A DNA stretch of 26,791 nucleotides, taken from NCBI RefSeq assembly GCF_000003815.2, contig NC_049981.1:2796004-2822794 (forward strand). The letters are read 5' to 3'. This document shows positions 1-8,500 of this stretch, piece by piece. Within the stretch, counting starts at the first letter, position 1; each line of letters begins with the position of its first letter. The stretch comes from Branchiostoma floridae. Taxonomy: Eukaryota; Chordata; Leptocardii; Amphioxiformes; Branchiostomatidae. The position numbers were made by a program, and so were the translations under genes. The notes beneath the pieces were generated by a model. That model searched no databases, was not told the DNA's origin, and saw nothing but the letters and a program-made list of their open reading frames with translations.

Positions 1-1050
1 TGGATGCGAGGGAGGGAGAGAGAGAAACGTATTGCGTACCCTAAAAACCACAAAGTAGCAGGATCCACTTTCTCGTGGTCAGTACTTAGTCGGTATGCAT
101 ACACCAAAAGGCTGAATGTTGTCGTTCCGAATCCGTGGGGCGTAGCAAGTAGAATGTATCCGCACACACTTTATCCAGACTATTACATGCCTCCTCCTAC
201 CAATCAAACATTTGATATTTTCGTGCACCACACTGTTTATAACAGAACGCGTTTTAAAGAAATAATGCCGACAGACACGGCTTACGTCACCATTATTAGA
301 AAACCTCTAAATCACCTTTTATCAGCCTGGAATTTCTACAATTACCCGAAAAGGTTTCGGTTGTCAAAAGTTACGAATCCCATCGCAACGTTTTTGGCCA
401 ACCCAGCAAAATATGATCGCAGGTGTGGCCAAGGAACACAGCTACCGGTTTGTCTCACACAAAATTCTATGTCTGTGGATCTCGGATTTCCCCCTAGCGA
501 CAACAAAAAGGTAACTTTGGGGTCAGACCCTGGCAGGAGAGAGAACATCACCCAAACGTTCGTGCGGACGATTGACCAAGAATTCGACCTGGTCATGCTC
601 ACAGAGTACTTAGACGAGTCGCTGGTCCTTCTGAAACGCTTGATGTGTTGGAAAATACAGGATATCATCTACATTAGGAGCACTAACGTCATAAATCGCA
701 ATGGTGAAGAGATTCAACTTCCAACGCAGCTCCAACAGACACATGAGGAGTGGAGCTACGTGGACTACGCACTCTACGACCACTTCAACAAGTCACTTTG
801 GAGAAGGATCAAATCAAGCAACAACGATTATTGGGGAGAAGTCAAATATTTCAAAGATTTGAATCAAGAGATAAGTAAGCAGTGCCGGGACCCCTGCTCG
901 TTTCACAGGGGGAAGCCACCTTTTCAGGTGAGCAGTACAAGATGGAGCCCCGGTTTTACGGTAGACAGCGATCTTTGCTTGTTGCTCACAAGATCCCCTG
1001 GGTGTCTCCTGTCTATACACCTTTCTCACGAGGCGGCCATCATAGATTGA
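1..1050 (+). CDS. Galactose-3-O-sulfotransferase-like enzyme, 5'-partial
   Basis: Probable Golgi type II sulfotransferase moving sulfate from PAPS to the 3-OH of galactose on glycolipids or glycans (Gal-3-O-sulfotransferase family). The frame is open to the window edge. Counting from the ATG at 4, the PAPS 5'-phosphosulfate loop reads PKNHKVAGSTF (about residues 13-23), and the 3'-phosphate loop with its R-x-P and S-A-W reads VTIIRKPLNHLLSAW (95-109). Further family-typical segments are DLVMLTEYLDESLVLLKRL (195-213) and YVDYALYDHFNKSLW (252-266). Four N-glycosylation sequons (NQT 68, NRT 80, NIT 181, NKS 262) fit a lumenal domain. The usual N-terminal membrane anchor is missing, so the true start lies upstream, and ATG 4 is probably not the initiator. 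The last ~15 codons and the TGA at 1048-1050 lie in an inverted repeat, so the native C-terminus is uncertain. A splice donor-like CAG|GTGAGC near 930 is an alternative. Substrate cannot be told. Family call is firm, ends are not. Confidence 0.85.
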   Translation, partial: WMRGREREKRIAYPKNHKVAGSTFSWSVLSRYAYTKRLNVVVPNPWGVASRMYPHTLYPDYYMPPPTNQTFDIFVHHTVYNRTRFKEIMPTDTAYVTIIRKPLNHLLSAWNFYNYPKRFRLSKVTNPIATFLANPAKYDRRCGQGTQLPVCLTQNSMSVDLGFPPSDNKKVTLGSDPGRRENITQTFVRTIDQEFDLVMLTEYLDESLVLLKRLMCWKIQDIIYIRSTNVINRNGEEIQLPTQLQQTHEEWSYVDYALYDHFNKSLWRRIKSSNNDYWGEVKYFKDLNQEISKQCRDPCSFHRGKPPFQVSSTRWSPGFTVDSDLCLLLTRSPGCLLSIHLSHEAAIID

Positions 1051-1410
1051 ACACGAGGTCAATGAGGCAAACAGACAAAACTTATTTCTAAAATCAGCTC
1101 CCATTTAGTTTTTCCCCAGACCACACAAATATTTACAATATAAGATCAAGTAATAAATATTATAACCAGTGTTATGCAGCGAAATATGAAGCAATTTAGA
1201 CTCGAGTACTGATCCCATATTCCCTTAAGAGATGCAAAATGAAAACATATTAATGCAAATATTTGACGGACATGCAGCCATTCTCTTATTGGTCAATTTT
1301 CTAATTTCCATGCTATCATTGGTTGAACTACTAATTATGATGGACAGTCTTTTGTTTGCCTCATTGAACTCGTTTTAGATCTATCATGGCCGCCACGTGA
1401 GAAAGGTGTA
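1015..1410. repeat. Inverted repeat pair (~62-bp arms) at the sulfotransferase 3' end
   Basis: The left arm (about 1015-1076) and right arm (about 1346-1410) are reverse complements with roughly 85-90% identity by eye. Shared blocks are ATACACCTTTCTCACG, GGCGGCCAT and CAATGAGGCAAACA. The spacer is about 270 bp and AT-rich. The left arm contains the last codons and stop of the sulfotransferase. It could be the termini of a non-autonomous element or two copies of one dispersed repeat in opposite orientation. Confidence 0.7.
1152..1157 (+). terminator. Candidate polyadenylation signal AATAAA for the sulfotransferase
   Basis: AATAAA about 100 bases after the sulfotransferase stop codon, on the same strand. 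It is the first canonical hexamer downstream. The position is plausible for a short 3' UTR, but AT-rich DNA gives chance matches. Confidence 0.4.
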
Positions 1411-2787
1411 TTCAGGCTGAACGTGTTGGCAAGTCGCTGCGACTGCCCCGGAACATCAGCCTGAAAACTACCAAACAGCAGGAGCAGGAAATAGTATTGA
1501 ATATAGTGAAGCCACACTGTATACATTGTGAACTGTTGGAGAGGTGTGAAAACCTAGAAACCTTGACTCACTTTTATCGCGATGGCTACATCAGTGAGGA
1601 GGTGTATCAGAACACAAGCCAACAACTGTGTCAAACAAAAGGGAGATAAACTGGCAAGGCCTACATTTGGTCGAAGGTAATAACCAGTAACCCATTCAAA
1701 CAATAAGAGAACCAATAATCAACACAATTATCATGTGTAAACCTACATGCAGTACACACAAAAGAAAGCACTCACGTTTGTAATGTAACAATACAAAATT
1801 TTTAATATCTGTACATTTGAAGTATCTACTGAAGTGTTATACTGAAGTGTACACAATATTTTGCAGTTACATGTAAAACATAATACTGTATAGAGGTTCC
1901 TAACTAATGTTGATAGCCAGAATATTACAAGTAGTCTCTTGTAATGTTTGTATGGACTAAGAATTCAACAGTGATATGTCAATGAGAAAACCCAGAAGTG
2001 CTGAAAACTCAAGTCGCGTTTAAACTGCAAATATTTATCATTTCCTTGTTTTTGTAGGCCCATAGCTATTATGGGACTTAAGCACAAAAAGTGGAATAGA
2101 ATCTCCAGAAAAAAAAAACACCTGATATTTTCTAGAGACTTCTACATGTACAATGTAGTTGGGCACCATAGCTTGGTTTTTGAAGAATGTGCCTTTTTAG
2201 TATGCACATAATTAGTACAGAGAACTTTTGCAATAGTATACAAAATTTCTATTAGTGGCCAACAGTTTAATCTTTCACAAACATTGTGGTATTAATAAAC
2301 CTCTCTTTCCTGCTAGCTCGCACTGAAACAATACAAAAAATGTCTTGATACGTATTGAACACATGGAACTCAAGGGTAGAAAAACAAAAACAGAAAGTTA
2401 AACTTTGTAGCAACAAAACAGTGACTGTGTAGGAAATGCTTTTAAATGTTAAACTCAGTTGCGTACTCTATTTTGGAACAAGTGAACAAAAGAAGAACAT
2501 CAAAAACAGTGGTACTTAGTTAGGAACTATTTACATTTTCCAATATGGAAGAACATCTTTGTACACTTACTCCTACTTGGAATGGTAGGAAGCTTCTGTT
2601 AGTTTGCCTTTTTAGCGCATTGAAAAGGCAACAATTGCCTAAGTTTTTGGTCCTTTCTGAAATGTCAACAAAAATAGCTTTGCACATTTATTACTGACTG
2701 ATAGCAAGATGTGTTAAAACGTAGAATTTAAATTTCCCCTGAAGCCCCATTCAAAAACCAACTCATACATGTGATACATGTTGTAAC

Positions 2788-3220
2788 TAGGGGTGGGTAC
2801 CGGTACAGAAAATTCAGGTCCAGGTCCGGTTCAGGTCCAGAGGATCAGGTCCAGGTCCGGACCTGCACCTGCCCATAGGACTGTCTGTAAAAACTTGTGA
2901 ATTAGCGATACTCAAAACAACGGTCCATTTAGCTACAAAGGAATCTGTTTTGCGGAGTATCCGGCTTCCACTGGCATTTCAAAGTCCTATCTTGATGTAA
3001 GGCTAACTCTATACATTTGACAATAGAAATAAAATATTGACTACAATAAACTCAACTCTACTTTGCTAGTTATTTTCTTGTAAGCACCAAAATTTGTGGA
3101 CACCTGCCGATCTAGTGTTCATTTTCTATTTGGTCCAAAATCTGGTACATACATTTTTTTCAGACCAGTCCAAAAAGAAAAAAAAAATACCGGTACAAAC
3201 TTTCCCAGCACCCACCCCTA
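2788..3220. mobile_element. hAT-like MITE, family 1 copy A
   Basis: The termini are inverted repeats: TAGGGGTGGGT at the left and its exact complement ACCCACCCCTA at the right, each followed inward by a TACCGGTAC block. The interior starts with AGGTCCAGGTCC-type short repeats. The best 8-bp flanks (GTTGTAAC and GTAGTGTC) agree at only 5 of 8 positions, so the target duplication is degraded or absent. There is no coding capacity. A second, more diverged copy sits at about 16899-17082. Confidence 0.6.
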
Positions 3221-3904
3221 GTAGTGTCATACAAGTAACCATCTCGAATGGATGGGAAGCATATCCTAATGTTTTATCTAGTAGCTACATTTCATACCAT
3301 CTGATTGCACAAAGAAATTTTGTGGCATAAAAATGTTATCTATTAAATGTTATCTCGGTAATTATTTGTAGCATAAAAGCACTTGCTGGAATTGCATTTG
3401 TTTACTGGTAGTACGTCACTAGCAAACAGGTTGAAGTACTACATGTATTTACTTGAGGACTAAGTCTTACCTATGGACTACATTTTGTACTTCTAGAGGG
3501 ATGCACCCTTGTCCTGTAAAAAATTCACAATACTCTACTTTCTAGTTCTTAAACACACTTGTTTCAGAAAACTGTTTACAGTATACAGTGGTCTTCATCA
3601 TTCAAAGCTCTCAATATCAACAGTTCTTTTAGTGGTATAAAATGGATATACAGTGGTATCAGAATAAATCCAAACCATTTTGGTAGGTGTTTGGATCCAT
3701 CACATTTGGCAGTTTTAACTTCCTATTTGACATCAGAATCTTATGTGTCAATCTTGGCATTCAGACTGTTGTAGAGTCAACTGTGCTGAACAAAGCAACA
3801 GTTTCAAACATGCTGCTATAATAGTACATAGCCTGGCAAAAAAACGTTGTGTTTACAGTTACCATCCTGAAAACATTTAGGGTAGGTTCTGGTCCTCTTA
3901 TTTT

Positions 3905-3910
3905 TTTAAT
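3905..3910 (-). terminator. Candidate polyadenylation signal ATTAAA for the POGZ-like gene
   Basis: The - strand reads ATTAAA about 410 bases after the stop codon of the POGZ-like gene. A canonical AATAAA also occurs on the - strand at 2687-2692, which would make a ~1.6-kb 3' UTR. Neither can be chosen without transcript data. Confidence 0.2.
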
Positions 3911-4318
3911 TTGTTCCCCCCAGATTTTGGTCAAAGTGATCCATCAAGAGTTTAGCCATGCAAAACTGAGATGCATCAGTTACTGGAATTTTCAATATCA
4001 TAATTATTATACATGTATACATTGTACAAGCATATTTATCTTAAAGAACTGAACAAAGAGGTAAAGCTTTTACAAAGTCTTAAATCAATTGTTCAATGCC
4101 ATAAACTGTGTGAAATATATCAAAAGCTGTTTTGAAATCCACCACTGTGATGTAAGATCGAAATTTTTGTGTCCCTTGACAAAAAAAAAGAGACTGGGCT
4201 CAACAGGTTTGACCGAGCTCAACAGGGTCACGGGTAGCCATAGACACAACATTTTTTCCTAGACCTAGGCTCTTTCCTACTCCTGTCAAACATAACTGTT
4301 TGTCGTCTCTTGCCCTGC

Positions 4319-5561
4319 TTATGAACTCTCTTCTGTGCTGGGTTTCTCAAGAGTGCTTTCTGTGAAGCCTAGTTCCTCTACATGACACTCCTCGTTTGTG
4401 TCTTCTACTGCCTTTATGGCTATAGTCTCCACGTGTTCTTGATCGTCTGAGACCAACACATCATCCAGTACTGTGTCAGTTTCAACTCCAGAATAATCCT
4501 GATTGTCTTCCTGTTCTGCAGCTTCCGCCACATCTGATTTAATGGTTTCACCTCCATCTTGTACTGTTTCTTGTTCTTCTTCAGGAGCATTGTCACCAGT
4601 ATCCAAGCTTGGCTTGCAATTTGTTTCAACTCCAGAAGAACCCCGATTGTCTCCCTGTTCCTCCACATCTGAGTTGAAGGTTTCACCTCCATCTTGTACT
4701 GTTTCTTGCTCTTCTTCAGGAGCAGGGTTGCCAGTATCCATGCTTGGTTCTAGATCCGTTTCAACTCCAGGATAATTCTGATTATTTCCCTGTTCTGCCA
4801 CATCCGAGTTGAAGGTTTCACCTCCATCTTGTATCGTTTCTTGCTCTTCTTGAGGAGCAGGATCATCAGTATCCAAGTTTTGTCCTAGATCTGTAGCTGG
4901 CGGAATTTCTTTAGCAACTTCTTCATCCAACTCAGGCTCCTTTGTAACATCTTGCACAATGTCATCGGCGAACTCTTTGGGAACAAACTCGTTGTCGTCA
5001 GTTTCTCCGTCGACATTCCCCTCTGAATTGCCATCCTTGCTGGCACCATCTGCTGCAGTACGACTCTCTTCTGCAGTGTGGAGCTCTTCTGGAGTCTGCA
5101 TGTCCATCACACTATCCACTTCCTCTTTCTCCACCTTGATGGTTATTTCTGTGCCGCCAGCATCGTCTGTTGCAGTACTGCTCTCTTCTGCAGTGAGGAG
5201 CTCTTCTGGAGGCTGAAGATCCATCACACTGTCCACTTCCTCCTTCTCAACTTTGACAACTATCCCAACATTGACTCCTTCAGAAGTGCCATCAGCAGTA
5301 CTGGCACTTTCTGTAAGGGGGCGCTCTGTCACAGTGTTTAAACTGCTGATATCTGGTACATCAAGTTCAATGCTGGCCTCCCATTCTTTCTGTTCATCTC
5401 TTTCCTCGCTGTCACTCTGTTGTGGTGAGTCTTCGTTCTCAGCTGTGGTGTCATCTTCGAGAGTCGTGAACTTTAAGTTGTCCTCATCATCGTCAGCATT
5501 TATGTCTTCCTCATCATCTTCAACCACGACAATGGGGTCTTCTGGCTCCTGTTTTATTGAC
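4319..5561 (-). CDS. POGZ: POGZ-like exon 20: acidic repeat tail with SUMO-acceptor-type motifs and stop (aa 1022-1435)
   Basis: The acceptor TTTTCAG joins in phase 2 to give VSIKQEPEDPIVVVEDDEED. The tail is dominated by E, D, T and S and is predicted disordered. SUMO-acceptor-type sites (hydrophobic-K-x-E) are IKQE at 1024, VKVE at 1124 and IKVE at 1163; PIVVVEDDEED could be a second SIM. Two repeat families occur: two ~39-residue units containing EKEEVDSVMD, then three 45-48-residue units containing EEQET-QDGGET. The stop TAA is at 4321-4319. No HTH or DDE transposase features are present. Confidence 0.88.
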
Positions 5562-8500
5562 CTGAAAACAAATAAAGTATGCTATCAAACATACACTCTC
5601 TCTTTTTCTCTGTATCACAAAATTAAATCTCTGTGAACATTTCTCCCTTTACAGTACTTAAGCATCAAAAGAAGTGGTCTAAAACGGTGTTTAAGTTTAC
5701 ATGGCTACATTAACACTTAAACCCTTAAGATGTGGCTGCTGATTCCAGTAAGTATAGAGATACATAACCATTATTAAGAGCACTCTGTACAAAATACTCC
5801 GGCATTATGGAATACCTCAGAAAATGGTAAACATCATCAGAACAATGTGCAAGAACTTTGAATGTAGAGTTGTACAAAATAACATGTTGACTGATCCATT
5901 TAATGTAATACTAATATACTGGGATTAAAGAGGGTTGTATCCTTTCCCCTCTTCTTTTCTCATTGGCCATTGACTGGAAAATGAAAAATGTCACACAGGG
6001 AAACCAACAAGGCATTAAATGGACCTTGAACAAAGCTAGATTATACTGACAACTTAGGGCTACTAGCACATTTGCACCATCATGTACAAGACAAGACAGG
6101 AAGACTTCATCTAACTGGTGATACCATAGAGCTATGGGTACATGAAAAGAAAACAACTATTTAGAAACAGAACTGCTGTAAAAGACCCAGTTTGTTTAAA
6201 TGGCAAACAGTCAGCAGATCAATGTAGATGTTCGAAATAGAATAGGGGGTTCTCTTCGTTCAATATGATGTTTGACAGGATCAAATCCAATGAAAGTCCA
6301 GCCTTACACAGTGTAGGCATCCTCCTCCCCGTGACCCTGCTGGGGCCCACAGAACTTGATGTGCTGGGTTAGGGGCATGCGCAGGTTGAAGTGCAGGTCA
6401 CAGTGGGGACAGACAAAGGAGCCAGGCACCATGTCATCCTCCTCATCTTCTTCTGTCAGGTCGACAAACTCCACACCACTCCTGCAGAAATGGCACAACA
6501 TTTTCACATGTGATGTATGCTAGGTACTACTCAATCTCTACTTTCAAAGTAGTATGACAATGCTCAATGTTTAATGTCGTCGCATTTAAAATAAGGCCAT
6601 GTTGTCTTGATTGTATGGATGACATCAGTGCCAGCAACTTTTTTTTGCCATTTCCAAAGAAAAAAAAATTTGAACCAGAATGTAAAAATTGTACAAAGCA
6701 GCTGCAAAATGAGCAGTAGATTGCAAAAAAATGTTTCATATTGAACCTCTTTAATATGATATTTAAACCTGCTGTACGTACCCAGGAAGGTCCGAACGTT
6801 GCCTCTTAGCAGGGGGTATCCCACCGGCGTTCTGTCTGTTACGACCAAATCCAGTGAGGCTGAAAAAACACATTACAACGTTTTTGAACAGGTATCATAT
6901 CTACATGTACCTTTAGAATTGACATTTTTTTAAAAATGAAATCTTCTACTTACCACTAAAGTTTACCATCATAACTTTCCCTACTAGTCAAAGCTTCTAC
7001 TTTGAATAATGATCATGATGTTTACAATCTGTTTTAAGCAACTTCAAAGCACCCAATGCAACCTCAAAGCTTAATTCATGTACAATGTCAGTCTGTATTG
7101 CCTTGTTGCAATTTCATTACAAAAATTGTTACATTTACATACAATGTACATTGTAGCTGACAATGTGTTGCAGATTTACCACAAGTCACTAGGGGGCACT
7201 TCTTATATACCTCATTTTAAGCCACACAACTGCTTTATCAAAGTACAATGTCATGTATTGCCTTGTTGCAATTTCATTTATTTCATCGCATTTCATTCAT
7301 TAAAGAAACACATTGACATGAACTGCAGATTTACCACAAGTCACTAGGGGGTATTTCTTATATATACATGCACTTCATTTTAAGCAACACAAGAGCTTTA
7401 TCAAACTACAATGTCATGTATTGCCTTATTTCATTTTATGACATTTATATAAGTATAACAGTCAATGGATTGCAGATTTACCACAAGTCACTAGGAGGCG
7501 TTTCTTACCTCTGCACATTGATTTTGAGTGGCGAGGACATGATGTGACAGGACTTGAAGTAGCAGGCCTGCAGGTGCTCAGCCATCTCCCTGCCACCTGT
7601 GGTGGTGTAGCTGCAGCCGCAAGACAGCTTCATACCTGTCTCACAGGTGTACATGTTCACCTGGGGGAGCAACAACAGGTGATCTTATTGTTTTAAGTGT
7701 TTTCTTTGTGCAGGGCAAGATATCACACGTTAAGTAACCATGGGTGTCAACAGACAACACTTTGAATTCGTAATAAGTTTTGCAGTGTTGGATACTACTT
7801 GAAAATGGTTTATTTGATTTGATTATGGAGCAATAAAAATACATGGCACAGCAGAAGATGCTGAACTGCACATTTCAGGGTTCTAGCCAGGATCTTTTTT
7901 TAGCGTAATGGTAAGGGTAAAACCACCAATCTGGGGAATGGTGTGGAAGGGGGGTCTTGGCCCTTCCGCAGTGAGATTAAGGCATTGTAAGGGTGCCCAT
8001 GAGGTAACTCACTCTGCTAACATCACATGTGATTTGAAGGATTTGTTGGTCAGTTTAGAGCGGCATATAGATGACAATTTATCACTAGGAAAGACAGATA
8101 GCTACATGTTTAACTTACATATACTTGGTTAAAATTCTTTAGGTACAGGTGCAGGTCCGGACCTGTACCTAAACCCATGTACCTGTACCTGTACCTGTAC
8201 CTGAAATTTGTTTAGGTACACAGCCCTAGCGGCATATCATCATATTTCATATTTGATTGACATTGTTCAACAAGTAAATATTGAAAATAAGCGTAGTCAT
8301 CCTCAATTAGTGTGGTGGTCAAGAATTATAGCATAGTGGCACTTTACATTTTAGCCATGCTACATGTAACAAAATCTAACTTTCAATACAATTATGGGAG
8401 TATGATAAAAGTCATTTATGTCATACCTGTGATGCGAAAACGTTCGATGCGGGTGTTCCGGACCGGGCCGTACGTTTCCGTATCACACAGGTTCGAAAGG

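Larger units (their letters stand above)
1051..4318. other. Convergent intergenic region
   Basis: No credible coding sequence is present; the short open frames have no recognisable domains. The region lies between the + strand sulfotransferase and the - strand POGZ-like gene, so it should hold both 3' UTRs. Apart from the inverted repeat at 1015-1410 and the MITE at 2788-3220 it looks like AT-rich unique DNA. No transposase-like coding sequence that could serve as a POGZ DDE domain is visible here. Confidence 0.6.

Noticed and set aside
882-1091. Alternative frame at 882-1091 as the sulfotransferase C-terminus after a frameshift
   Set aside because: The main frame keeps a plausible LC-x-L-x-P-type ending. 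The alternative frame mostly translates the inverted repeat, as shown by the similar peptide (FSRGGH, SMRQT) from its mirror copy at 1335-1526.
1051-4318. A hidden DDE/pogo exon downstream of the POGZ-like gene
   Set aside because: No open frame over ~80 codons and no HTH or DDE-type residues on the - strand; stops are frequent.
4503-5636. Open frames on the + strand across 4503-5636 (serine-rich proteins)
   Set aside because: They are antisense shadows of the acidic exon 20; E/D-rich codons read as S/F/L-rich on the other strand, and no domain is recognisable.
6304-6481. TAA at 6304-6306 as the true end of the POGZ-like protein
   Set aside because: The stop overlaps a good donor (GTAAGG), and the next exon joins in the right phase to give IKQEPED plus a 413-codon open frame. 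I kept it only as a possible isoform.
7026-7508. Interspaced direct repeats as a CRISPR-like array
   Set aside because: Only three diverged ~150-bp tandem copies in an intron of an animal gene; no short identical repeats with unique spacers.
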